The notes beneath the pieces are model-generated. The model searched no databases. It saw only the letters and a list, made by a program, of their open reading frames with translations, and had not been told where the DNA came from. From VBDM01 sp041496705 (GTDB taxonomy: Bacteria > Pseudomonadota > Gammaproteobacteria > Burkholderiales > SG8-39): a stretch of DNA of 38,439 bases. The position numbers and the translations under genes are program-made. Positions 15,192 through 22,400 of this stretch are shown one piece after another. The stretch lies in NCBI GenBank assembly GCA_041496705.1, contig JBGQFD010000022.1:1-38439 (forward strand). The letters are read 5' to 3'. The first letter of the stretch is position 1; the number at the start of each line of letters is the position of its first letter.

Positions 15192-15629
15192 GTGCGATTC
15201 ATGATGCTGATGATCCCCAAGGGTTACGAGAGCGCGAAGCCGGGCACGATGCCCGACGCCAAGGCGATCGCCGCGATGATGAAGTACAACGAATCCCTGC
15301 AGAAGGCGGGAGTACTGCTTTCCGGGGAAGGCCTGCACCCGCCCTCGATGGGCGCGCGGGTCTCGTTCGCGGGCGGCAAGCCCAAGGTCACCGACGGGCC
15401 CTTCGCCGAGGCGAAGGAAGTGCTCGGCGGCTACTGGATGATCCAGGTCAACTCGAGGGAAGAGGCGATCGAATGGGCGAAGCGCTGCCCGGGCTCGGAG
15501 AACGAGGTGATCGAGGTCCGACAGGTGCAGGAGCTGTCGGACTTGGACGCCGAGTCCCTTTCCCCAAAGCTCGGTGCGCGCGAGCAAGCGCTGCGCGACG
15601 AGCTGGAAAAGAAAAATAGGAAGCGCTGA
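15192..15629 (+). CDS. DGPF/YCII-domain protein (second copy)
   Basis: A 145-residue paralogue of the 14263-14682 protein, with MRFMMLMIPKGYESAKPG at the start, the signature DGPFAEAKEVLGGYWMIQV at about 65-83, and a charged C-terminal helix. The GTG start has GAGGAGA about 7 nt upstream. It ends 6 bp before the ECF sigma gene, the usual tight link between DGPF genes and ECF42 sigma factors, which points to a functional partnership. Confidence 0.93.
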   Translation: MRFMMLMIPKGYESAKPGTMPDAKAIAAMMKYNESLQKAGVLLSGEGLHPPSMGARVSFAGGKPKVTDGPFAEAKEVLGGYWMIQVNSREEAIEWAKRCPGSENEVIEVRQVQELSDLDAESLSPKLGAREQALRDELEKKNRKR

Positions 15630-15635
15630 CGCCGT

Positions 15636-16931
15636 ATGGCCGCTTCGGCCACCCATGCCGCGATCGACGCGGTCTGGCGGATCGAGTCCGCGAAGATAGT
15701 CGCCGCGCTCGCGCGCAGGGTACGCGACGTCGGCCTCGCCGAGGAGCTCGCACAGGACGCGCTCGTAGCCGCGCTCGAGTCCTGGCCGAAGACGGGCGTG
15801 CCGGACAACCCGGGTGCCTGGCTCATGGCCGCGGCGAAAAACCGCGCGCTCGATCACTTCCGTCACCACAAGCTGATCGAGAGCAAGTATGAGGAGATCG
15901 GCCGCGAGGCCGAGGTAGGGTACACGCCGGACTTCGACGCCGCGCTCGACGACGACATCGGCGACGATCTCCTGCGCCTGGTGTTCGTCGCCTGCCACCC
16001 GGTGCTCTCCACCGAGGCGCGCGTCGCGCTCACGCTGCGCCTGCTCGGGGGCCTTACGACCGACGAGATCGCTCGCGCCTTCCTCGTCCCGGAGCCGACC
16101 ATCGCCCAGCGCATCGTGCGGGCGAAGCGCACGCTCGCCGAGGCGCGCGTCCCCTTCGAGGCCCCGCGCAAGGACGAGCTCGCCTCGCGCCTCGCATCCG
16201 TGCTCGAAGTCGTCTACCTCGTCTTCAACGAAGGCTACTCGGCGACCGCGGGCGAGGACTGGATGCGGCCCGCGCTCTGCGACGAGGCGCTGCGTCTCGG
16301 CCGCATCCTCGCCGGGCTAGCGCCGGAGGAGTCCGAGGTCCACGGCCTCGTCGCGCTGATGGAAATTCAGGCGTCGCGCGCGAACGCGCGGGTTGGCCCG
16401 TCGGGAGAACCGATTCTGCTTCTCGATCAGGACCGTGCGCGCTGGGATCATCTGCTCCTGCGCCGCGGTCTCGCGGCGCTGGAACTCGCCGAGCGGCTCG
16501 GCGGCGGCATGGGTGGCGCGCCCGCGGGCGCGCTGGGGCCTTACGCGCTACAGGGGGCGATCGCCGCTTGCCACGCGCGTGCGCGCACCGCGGCTGATAC
16601 GGACTGGACGCGCATCGCGGCACTCTACGATGCGCTCGCGCAGATCGCGCCCTCCCCGGTCGTCGAGCTCAACCGCGCGGTCGCGGTCGCGATGGCCTTC
16701 GGCCCGTCGGAAGGGCTGGCGCTCGTCGATGCGCTCGTCCCCGAGCCGGCTCTCAGAGGCTACCACCTCCTGCCGGCGGTGCGCGGCGACCTCCTCGCCA
16801 AGCTCGGCCGCCACGACGAGGCCCGCGCGGAGTTCGAGCGCGCGGCATCGCTCGCGAGAAACGCGCGCGAGCGCAGGCTCCTGCTCGATCGCGCTGTGGC
16901 GTCGAATCACAAGTTCCGCGTCGTAAGGTAA
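15636..16931 (+). CDS. ECF42-type RNA polymerase sigma factor with long C-terminal extension
   Basis: A 431-residue sigma-70 family ECF factor. Region sigma2 (about 8-80) includes AEELAQDALVAALESWPK and NPGAWLMAAAKNRALDHFR. Region sigma4 (about 118-170) includes LLGGLTTDEIARAFLVPEP and IAQRIVRAKRTL. About 250 extra residues follow, with the ECF42 hallmarks VYLVFNEGYSA, LNRAVAVAMAFGP and a C-terminal TPR-like helix pair (LLAKLGRHDEARAEFERAAS). No anti-sigma gene is adjacent; in ECF42 the extension itself is thought to control activity. DGPF genes directly upstream are the usual targets. Confidence 0.95.
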   Translation: MAASATHAAIDAVWRIESAKIVAALARRVRDVGLAEELAQDALVAALESWPKTGVPDNPGAWLMAAAKNRALDHFRHHKLIESKYEEIGREAEVGYTPDFDAALDDDIGDDLLRLVFVACHPVLSTEARVALTLRLLGGLTTDEIARAFLVPEPTIAQRIVRAKRTLAEARVPFEAPRKDELASRLASVLEVVYLVFNEGYSATAGEDWMRPALCDEALRLGRILAGLAPEESEVHGLVALMEIQASRANARVGPSGEPILLLDQDRARWDHLLLRRGLAALELAERLGGGMGGAPAGALGPYALQGAIAACHARARTAADTDWTRIAALYDALAQIAPSPVVELNRAVAVAMAFGPSEGLALVDALVPEPALRGYHLLPAVRGDLLAKLGRHDEARAEFERAASLARNARERRLLLDRAVASNHKFRVVR

Positions 16932-16941
16932 GGTACGGTTT

Positions 16942-16960
16942 CCTCCGCGCCGAGCGGAGG
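16942..16960 (+). terminator. GC-rich hairpin after the ECF sigma gene
   Basis: A perfect 7-bp inverted repeat, CCTCCGC (16942-16948) and GCGGAGG (16954-16960), with a 5-nt loop, lies 10 bp after the sigma factor stop codon. No U-tract follows. It may mark the end of the ArsR-to-sigma transcript or sit in the leader of the PAP2 gene, whose start is 22 bp further on. Confidence 0.4.
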
Positions 16961-16982
16961 TGTCACTCCGAACAAGGCCACG

Positions 16983-17681
16983 ATGGTGCTCGAACCCGAG
17001 ACCTGGAAGCACGAGCTGAAGAAGAGGGCGGGCCATCTGTGGGCGGGCAAGATGCTCGCCACGACCGGCGCGATCGCAATCTTTTTCTACGCCTACTTCT
17101 GGGTCATGCGCCATACACTTTCCGGCATGACCGTCATGCCGGTGACGTGGATCGATGACCTGGTCGTGTTTTCGCCGGCGTCGTTTCTCCTCTACGTATC
17201 CCTGTGGGTCTATGTCGGCCTGGGACCCCAACTCGCCAAGGACGCACGCGAGCTGGCTGCCTGGGGAGCGATATCGTTTGCGATGGCCGTCATCGGTCTG
17301 GGCATATTCCTGGCGCTGCCCACCAGGGTCCCGGATTTCGGGGTCGACTGGTCCCGCTACGCGTTGCTCGCGTTTCTCAACAGGGTCGACGTTTCGGGGA
17401 ATGCCTGCCCGTCGCTGCACGTCGCCTTCGCAGTATTCACCGCCGTCGTGCTTCACGCGCAGCTGAGGGCGATGCGCGCTCCGCGGGCGTTGCGGGTGAG
17501 CAATGGGCTGTGGTGCCTCGCCATCGTCTACTCCACGATGGCGACGCGGCAGCACGTAGCCCTGGATGTCATTGCGGGCCTAGTCCTAGCCGGGGGAGCA
17601 TCGATCGTGTACGTGGCCATGGACACCGGCCGCATTCCGAGCCATGGCAGGCGCCGGCAGGAGAGGCAGCCGACGGCGTAA
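16983..17681 (+). CDS. PAP2-superfamily membrane phosphatase/transferase
   Basis: A 232-residue protein with about six membrane segments. The PAP2 core is visible as PSLH (143-146) within NACPSLHVAFAVF, and TRQHVALD (188-195) with the catalytic His191 and Asp195. The first PAP2 motif (K...RP) is not obvious. The layout resembles the inositolphosphotransferase-like PAP2 branch, which acts on phospholipid or isoprenoid phosphates at the membrane. The C-terminus is short, basic and cytosolic. The substrate cannot be assigned from sequence. Confidence 0.85.
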   Translation: MVLEPETWKHELKKRAGHLWAGKMLATTGAIAIFFYAYFWVMRHTLSGMTVMPVTWIDDLVVFSPASFLLYVSLWVYVGLGPQLAKDARELAAWGAISFAMAVIGLGIFLALPTRVPDFGVDWSRYALLAFLNRVDVSGNACPSLHVAFAVFTAVVLHAQLRAMRAPRALRVSNGLWCLAIVYSTMATRQHVALDVIAGLVLAGGASIVYVAMDTGRIPSHGRRRQERQPTA

Positions 17682-17746
17682 AGCGCGGGGTCGTCAAGGT
17701 GGAACGCCGCATGGACACGGCGTCCTGCCGCGGGTAGTGTTACGCC

Positions 17747-18487
17747 ATGACCTCCACCGCTTCCTCCGCAGTGCGCACCGAGCTCGCGCCGAGCGGCACG
17801 CTCCGCGCCGGGCTCAATCACGGAAATTTCCTGTTGGTCACCCCGGGTTCCTCGCGCGCCGATCCGCGCGGCGTCGCCCCGGATCTCGCGCGTGAGCTCT
17901 CGCGCAGGCTCGGCATGCCGCTCGCGTTCGTCCCTTACGACACTGCCGGAAAAATGGCCGACGCGGCCGGCAGCGACGCCTGGGACGTGGCGTTCCTGGG
18001 CGCCGAACCGCAGCGCGCCGGCGAGATCGCGTTTACCGCCGCGTACCTGGAGATTCCTTCCACCTATCTCGTACCGGCGGGATCGCCGCTGCGTTCGATC
18101 GCCGAGGTGGACCGCGCCGGGGTGAAGATCGCGGTCGCGGCCAAGTCCGCGTACGACCTGTGGCTCAGCCGCAACATCAAACACGCCACCCTGGTGCGGG
18201 CGGAGGGCATCGACGCCTCATACGACATCTTCGTTTCGCAGCGCCTGGACGCGCTCTCCGGGCTGAAGCCGCGCCTGGTGAACGACGCCGAGAGGCTTCC
18301 CGGCTCGCGCATCCTCGAGGGCCAGTTCACCGCCGTCCGGCAGGCCATCGGCACGCCGCGCAGCCGCGAGGCGGGCGCCAAGTACCTGCACGGATTCGTC
18401 GAGGATGCAAAGGCCTCGGGCCTGGTGGCGAAGGCGATCGAGGATAACGGCGTGCGCGGCGTCTCGGTCGCGCCCGCGGTTTCCTGA
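17747..18487 (+). CDS. Family 3 substrate-binding protein lacking a signal peptide
   Basis: A 246-residue protein with the SBP_bac_3 layout: LAPSGTLRAGLNHGNFLLVT at the start, RGVAPDLARELSRRLGMPLA, WDVAFLGAEPQRAGEIAFTA, then the hinge and second lobe SIAEVDRAGVKIAVAAKSAY. Such proteins normally bind amino acids in the periplasm for ABC importers. Here no hydrophobic signal peptide precedes the domain, no permease or ATPase gene is nearby, and no good alternative upstream start was seen. It may be a cytoplasmic binding protein or a cyclohexadienyl-dehydratase-like relative. Confidence 0.85.
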   Translation: MTSTASSAVRTELAPSGTLRAGLNHGNFLLVTPGSSRADPRGVAPDLARELSRRLGMPLAFVPYDTAGKMADAAGSDAWDVAFLGAEPQRAGEIAFTAAYLEIPSTYLVPAGSPLRSIAEVDRAGVKIAVAAKSAYDLWLSRNIKHATLVRAEGIDASYDIFVSQRLDALSGLKPRLVNDAERLPGSRILEGQFTAVRQAIGTPRSREAGAKYLHGFVEDAKASGLVAKAIEDNGVRGVSVAPAVS

Positions 18488-18518
18488 GAAGGCCGCATAG
18501 GCCCGGAGCGAAGACGGC

Positions 18519-18848
18519 GTGGATTTCCACTCGTTCTTCGCCCAGCTGTCGAAAGACCTCGACTGGTTTTCCTTCTACGCGCGCTATTGCGCCGGCAGGA
18601 ACCTCACGAGCTCGTTCTGCCGCGACTTCGAATGGTGGATGCTGGGCGCAGCGGCGCTGATCGTCGCCATCCTCATCTGGTGGGGCGTGGGCCGGCTGCT
18701 GCGCAGCCGGCGCGCCTGGCAGTACCGTCGCGACCTCGCCCGCGTGGCCGACGAGAAGACCATGCGGCAGCACGTCTGGTCGGGTTACGATTCGCCGCAG
18801 TCCATGCCTTCGACCGAGCGGCGTGCGAGCCGCGACACCACACTTTGA
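18519..18848 (+). CDS. Small single-pass membrane protein
   Basis: A 109-residue hypothetical protein starting at GTG, with GGAGCG upstream. A short N-terminal region with two cysteines (YCAGRNLTSSFC) precedes one strong membrane helix (about 40-60, WWMLGAAALIVAILIWWGVG). A basic cytoplasmic tail follows. The two Cys would lie on the periplasmic side by the positive-inside rule and could pair. No family is recognised. It is 31 bp from the binding-protein gene and 22 bp from the next membrane protein. Confidence 0.7.
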   Translation: MDFHSFFAQLSKDLDWFSFYARYCAGRNLTSSFCRDFEWWMLGAAALIVAILIWWGVGRLLRSRRAWQYRRDLARVADEKTMRQHVWSGYDSPQSMPSTERRASRDTTL

Positions 18849-18870
18849 AGGACGCCGGCATCCGCCTCGA

Positions 18871-19269
18871 ATGACGTTCCTGCGCTGCTTCGCCGTGTGG
18901 ATGCTGCTCCTCGTCGTCGCCGTGGCGAACGGCGCGGCGCGGGAGTTCCTGCTCGTGCCGCGGCTCGGGGCGCAGACCGGACATGTCGTGAGCACGCTCG
19001 TCCTGTGCGCCGCCATCCTCGTGGTCGCACTGCTGACCATACGCTGGATAGCGCCGCGCGGCCGCCGCGGCGCCCTGTGGGTCGGGGGCGCGTGGCTTGC
19101 GCTGACGCTAGGTTTCGAATTCCTGGCCGGGCACTATCTCTTCGGAAATTCCTGGGAGAAGCTCTTAGCGGACTACAACCTGCTGCGCGGGCGCGTGTGG
19201 ATCCTGGTGCTGATCGCGACGCTGTTCGCGCCGGCCTGCGCATACGGCTGGAAGCGTTCGGCGAAATGA
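18871..19269 (+). CDS. Four-helix membrane protein, unknown function
   Basis: A 132-residue integral membrane protein with four likely helices: FAVWMLLLVVAVANGAA, VVSTLVLCAAILVVALLTI, ALWVGGAWLALTLGFEFLA and VWILVLIATLFAPACAYGW. The loop YLFGNSWEKLLADYNLLRGR between helices 3 and 4 is conserved-looking and reminiscent of small hypothetical membrane families in proteobacteria. ATG 18871 is chosen because the upstream open frame adds only non-hydrophobic, low-quality sequence. Function is unknown. Confidence 0.78.
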   Translation: MTFLRCFAVWMLLLVVAVANGAAREFLLVPRLGAQTGHVVSTLVLCAAILVVALLTIRWIAPRGRRGALWVGGAWLALTLGFEFLAGHYLFGNSWEKLLADYNLLRGRVWILVLIATLFAPACAYGWKRSAK

Positions 19270-19279
19270 GGAGTCGAAG

Positions 19280-19831
19280 ATGAGCGGCGCGCCACAAGTT
19301 CGGAGAGCGGACAAGTTGATGACCGAGGAACGTGCGCGCGAGACCCTGGCGCACGGTTTCTGCGGCAGGCTCGCGACCGTGGACGAGGACGGCTGGCCCT
19401 ACTGCGTGCCGCTCCTCTACGTGTGCCTCGACGGCGAGGTATGGGTGCACAACACGCGTGCCGCGGGCCACCTGCGCACTAACGTCGACCACGAGGCGCG
19501 CGTGTGTTTCGAGGTCGACCAAGCCGGCGAAGTCTTTGCGTACGGCCGCTTCGAGTGCGACTCGACCGTCGCGTACCGCAGCGTGATCGCCTTCGGCAGG
19601 ATACGCGTGGTCGAAGACCTCGCGGCGAAGCGCCGCTTCTGCGATGCCCTCATGGCCAAATACGCGAAGCAGGACTGGGAGCGCCCCAAGGGCTTCTATC
19701 CGCGCATCGAGCTGATCACCGTATACGCGATCGCCATCGAGCGCCTCTCCGGCAAGGAGACGCCGCTGCCCGCGGCCTCCGAGCGCTGGCCGGCGGCGGA
19801 CCACACCAAGACGCCGAACGCGCGGGCGTAA
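19280..19831 (+). CDS. Pyridoxamine 5'-phosphate oxidase-like flavin-binding protein
   Basis: A 183-residue split-barrel protein of the NimA/PNPOx-like group, which binds FMN, F420 or haem. Visible elements are ETLAHGFCGRLATVDEDGWP and YCVPLLYVCLDGEVWVHN (the first barrel strands), GHLRTNVDHEARVCFEVD, and AYRSVIAFGRIRVVED. The C-terminal helix continues to IELITVYAIAIERLSGKE, typical for this family. Substrate unknown. The start is preceded by GAGGAGTCGAAG. The OsmC gene follows 29 bp later. Confidence 0.9.
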   Translation: MSGAPQVRRADKLMTEERARETLAHGFCGRLATVDEDGWPYCVPLLYVCLDGEVWVHNTRAAGHLRTNVDHEARVCFEVDQAGEVFAYGRFECDSTVAYRSVIAFGRIRVVEDLAAKRRFCDALMAKYAKQDWERPKGFYPRIELITVYAIAIERLSGKETPLPAASERWPAADHTKTPNARA

Positions 19832-19860
19832 CGGACAACCGGCAGTCTGGGGGAGCAGCG

Positions 19861-20358
19861 ATGAACGCAGAGCAACTCAAGGCGCTCCAGGCGCCGCTCA
19901 AGCAGAAGTACAAGGACGAGCCGCGCGCGGCGCTCATCACGCTCAAGGCACGCTCGCGCGTCGGCGAAGGCGTGAGCTGCAAGCTCGAGACCGGCAGGGC
20001 GCTCGTCGAGGCCGGGCTGCACCCGGCCAGCGGCGGCGACGGGCTCTCGGCCTGCTCGGGCGACATGCTGCTCGAGGCGCTGGTGGCATGCGCGGGCGTG
20101 ACGCTCAAGGCGGTCGCGACTGCCCTGGGGATCGATCTGCGCGACGCGACGGTGAGTGCGGAGGGCGATCTGGATTTTCGCGGCACGCTCGCCGTGGACA
20201 AGGCGGCGCCGGTCGGCTTTCAGGCTATCCGTCTCAAGTTCGAGCTGGATACCGACGCGACGCCGGAGCAGATCGCTTCGCTGATGACACTCACCGAGCG
20301 CTACTGCGTGGTGTACCAGACTTTGTCGAAGCCGGCGCAGATTTCCGTTCAGTACTGA
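19861..20358 (+). CDS. OsmC/Ohr-family protein
   Basis: A 165-residue OsmC-like protein. The core is recognised by GLHPASGGDGLSACSGDMLL and EALVACAGVTLKAVATALGI, with two Cys in this segment, then the beta strand VSAEGDLDFRGTL and the C-terminal LTERYCVVYQTLSKPAQI. Members reduce organic or fatty-acid peroxides using two cysteines; which of the Cys here form the redox pair cannot be settled by eye. The start follows GGGGGAGC. Its last 68 bp overlap the convergent DinB gene. Confidence 0.9.
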   Translation: MNAEQLKALQAPLKQKYKDEPRAALITLKARSRVGEGVSCKLETGRALVEAGLHPASGGDGLSACSGDMLLEALVACAGVTLKAVATALGIDLRDATVSAEGDLDFRGTLAVDKAAPVGFQAIRLKFELDTDATPEQIASLMTLTERYCVVYQTLSKPAQISVQY

Positions 20359-20878
20359 CTCGCAGCGGACCGGAGGCGGTTTCCATGAGGTACACGGGCA
20401 GGTCGGTCGTCGGCGGGCGAGGTGCCTGCGGCACCTGGTAAAAAAGATCGGCGACGAAGCCGCGGTGATAGCTCGTGTGGTTGACGACGTGCAACAGGAT
20501 CTCGCCGCGCGTCATCGCGCCTTGGTTGCCGCCGATCAGCGTGAAGCTCACCCGTTCGTCGAACGCCGCATCGGGCAGGCGATCGCTCCAGCCGACGTAC
20601 CAGTCGTCGATCCCCTGCTGCTTATTCCATAGTTCGTCGAGCGGCGGATGCCCAGGCGTGTTGCGCGCCGTGAAGCCGTGGTCGCGGCCCTCGAGGTGCG
20701 CTTGCCAGATGAGATCAATAACGTAGTTGTGATTGAGCGTGTGCACCATATTCTTGAAGAGACTTTGCCGTTCCTTGGTCGCTTCGCCCGCGGGCAGGGC
20801 CGTGACGGCTTCGAAGATGAGTTCGTTCGCCCAGTGGTTGTAGCGCGTGAGCATGCGCGCGGTCTTTGCGGCGATCAT
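20291..20878 (-). CDS. DinB-family metal-binding protein
   Basis: A 195-residue DinB/YfiT-type four-helix bundle. The metal-binding histidines are visible in FKNMVHTLNHNYVIDLIW (about 41-58) and HVVNHTSYHRGFVADLFYQV (about 128-147). Such proteins can act as bacillithiol or mycothiol-type S-transferases or stress proteins; in proteobacteria the thiol partner is unclear. The ATG at 20878 has GGAGG 7 nt upstream and starts 2 nt after the stop of a truncated upstream gene. The C-terminal 22 codons or so are antisense to the end of the OsmC gene and are low in complexity. Confidence 0.9.
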   Translation of the reverse strand: MIAAKTARMLTRYNHWANELIFEAVTALPAGEATKERQSLFKNMVHTLNHNYVIDLIWQAHLEGRDHGFTARNTPGHPPLDELWNKQQGIDDWYVGWSDRLPDAAFDERVSFTLIGGNQGAMTRGEILLHVVNHTSYHRGFVADLFYQVPQAPRPPTTDLPVYLMETASGPLRVSTERKSAPASTKSGTPRSSAR

Positions 20879-20880
20879 CG

Positions 20881-21042
20881 TCAGTCCTCCACCTCGAAGC
20901 GCTTCAATTGCTCCTTCGGACGGCTCTTGCCGTCCCAGCCGATCTGGTCCATGTCGCAGTAGAGATGCAGGCAGACCCTTTCGCAGCGTGCCGGATCGCC
21001 AGGTTCGACGTGCAGGAACGGCGATGCGGGCCAACGCGGACG
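20881..21042 (-). pseudogene. 5'-truncated remnant of an unknown gene upstream of dinB-like gene
   Basis: A 53-codon open frame with no start codon candidate apart from one internal ATG. It ends in TGA 2 nt before the DinB start. Its sequence looks like a real protein C-terminus (FLHVEPGDPARCERVCLHLY, then CDMDQIGWDGKSRPKEQLKR), with Cys- and Asp-rich spacing. An in-frame TAA at 21043-21045 closes it upstream. I do not know the family. The tight junction implies the intact gene was translationally coupled to the DinB gene. Confidence 0.5.
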
Positions 21043-21091
21043 TTACTCTACACCGTAATATTGCGTTCTTCGTCGCGTCCCCGGTCAAACT

Positions 21092-21311
21092 CTGCGCCTC
21101 CATGGACCGTCAGTCCTGCAGCCGGCGTTCGGCCAGGCCTCGGCGATCGGTGTAGCGAAAAGCACGCGCCGCACCCACACGCGGCGCTGCTGTTCGCCGC
21201 GTTCGTTCTATCGCGCGAAGGGCAGGAGTTGCTGAAGAGCGTCAACCGCGTACCGACCAGTTCCGCCGTCGACAGCCCGCTCAACAAATTCAGCTACGAG
21301 ATCATCGATCC
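21092..21311 (+). pseudogene. Frameshifted C-terminal remnant of an ABC transporter substrate-binding protein
   Basis: Two adjacent frames together read as the C-terminal part of an iron/sugar-type family 1 solute-binding protein. The first frame gives VLQPAFGQASAIGVA up to about 21157. After a one-base shift the next frame gives APHPHAALLFAAFVLSREGQ, ELLKSVNRVPTSSAVDSPLN and KFSYEIIDP, which is the family's typical ending region. Similarity stops near 21311, before the usual Trp/Lys-rich end. No start, signal peptide or transporter genes are present. It is a decayed fragment. Confidence 0.75.
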
Positions 21312-21317
21312 GGTGAC

Positions 21318-21431
21318 AACGAGGCCTGCCGCGGACCCGAGCGGCAGTGCGGCAAGCTGCTCGTCATCGAGTACGAGAAGATCGCCGGGCGCATCTGCGC
21401 GGTCATGGTCGGGGAGTCGTCGGGCTACTGA
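21318..21431 (+). pseudogene. Possible C-terminal fragment of another gene
   Basis: Directly after the binding-protein remnant, a different frame reads NEACRGPERQCGKLLVIEYE and then KIAGRICAVMVGESSGY, followed by TGA. It has protein-like composition and two Cys. No start codon with a ribosome site precedes it. It may be the tail of a third broken gene or a fortuitous open frame. Confidence 0.3.
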
Positions 21432-21479
21432 AGCGGGTGGACCGCTGCTGCAAGTGCCTGACGCTGGGGAGATTTCCCC

Positions 21480-21500
21480 TGTAACACGGTTCGTGTAACA
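21480..21500 (+). promoter_or_regulatory. Direct repeat upstream of the gsp operon
   Basis: TGTAACA occurs at 21480-21486 and again at 21494-21500, spaced 14 bp start to start, with the partial palindrome ACACG-gtt-CGTGT between them. It lies 44-64 bp before gspC in the only AT-richer patch there. The second copy overlaps a TAACAT that could serve as a weak -10. This is a candidate operator/promoter for the whole secretion operon. Confidence 0.4.
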
Positions 21501-21543
21501 TGGACTGCTTTCCCGAAAGAAGTGCAAGGGCAGCGCTCGACAC

Positions 21544-22377
21544 ATGCAAGGCACCGCAATCTCGTTGAAAGGGTTCGACATCGCCCACGCCGCAGGCGCG
21601 GTGCTCGGGCATCGTGCCACGCAGTTCGGGACGACGCTCGCGGCGCTGCTGCTCGTGTGCTGGGGCCTGGCGCAGGGGACCTGGAAGCTCTGGCACCCGG
21701 AGGCGCCGGCGGTCGAGCGCGCCGGTGCCGAGACGGGCGTCGACGTCCGCTCGCTCCTGTCCGCCCGCCCCTTCGGCAACGCGGCGGTCCAGCCCGTGAA
21801 CGACGCTGGCAGCCTGGCGCGCAGCAACCTGAACATCACCGTCACCGGCGTGGCGTCGCGCAAGGTCGGCGGCTGCGCGCTCGTCGTGGTCCAGGGACAG
21901 CCGGAGGCCGCGTACTGCGCAGGCGAGGAGCTGACGCCCGGAGTGCGCCTGGAGAGCGTACAGGCCGACCGCATCGTAATCCTGCGCAACGGCGTGCGCG
22001 AATCGGTGACGATGAAGGACGCCGAAGGCACGCCCGGGGCGGCTGCGCTGCAGCCCATCGTGCGCTCGTTACCCGACCGGCAGGTGGTCGACCGGCGAGC
22101 GCTGCAGCAGCAGCTCGGGCGCCCCGAGTTCCTCAGCCAGGCGCTGATCGTCCCCAGTCCCGGCGGGGGGTTCCTCGTGCGCGAGGTGCAGAGCGGCAGC
22201 CTCTATGAGAAGCTCGGCCTGCGCCCCGGGGACGTCATCCGCAGCGTCAACGGTCAGGCCTTGAGCAGCATGGATGAGGTGATGCGCATGTACCAGCAGT
22301 TCGGCACCGCCGAGCGCGTCACCGTCGACGTGCAGCGCCAGGGGCGCGCCGAGACGCTGTATTACGACATGCGCTGA
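21544..22377 (+). CDS. gspC: Type II secretion inner-membrane protein GspC
   Basis: A 277-residue bitopic protein that links the inner-membrane platform to the secretin. It has one membrane helix at about 29-45 (GTTLAALLLVCWGLAQG), a periplasmic HR domain (about 65-160, including LNITVTGVASRKVGGCALVV) and a C-terminal PDZ domain (about 190-277, KLGLRPGDVIRSVNGQAL). The domain order and length are normal. The HR domain has two Cys (GGCALVV, AYCAGEE) that may pair. The ribosome site is weak. It is the first gene of gspC-N. Confidence 0.95.
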   Translation: MQGTAISLKGFDIAHAAGAVLGHRATQFGTTLAALLLVCWGLAQGTWKLWHPEAPAVERAGAETGVDVRSLLSARPFGNAAVQPVNDAGSLARSNLNITVTGVASRKVGGCALVVVQGQPEAAYCAGEELTPGVRLESVQADRIVILRNGVRESVTMKDAEGTPGAAALQPIVRSLPDRQVVDRRALQQQLGRPEFLSQALIVPSPGGGFLVREVQSGSLYEKLGLRPGDVIRSVNGQALSSMDEVMRMYQQFGTAERVTVDVQRQGRAETLYYDMR

Positions 22378-22400
22378 CATAGGCTGAGCTCGGCGATCCG

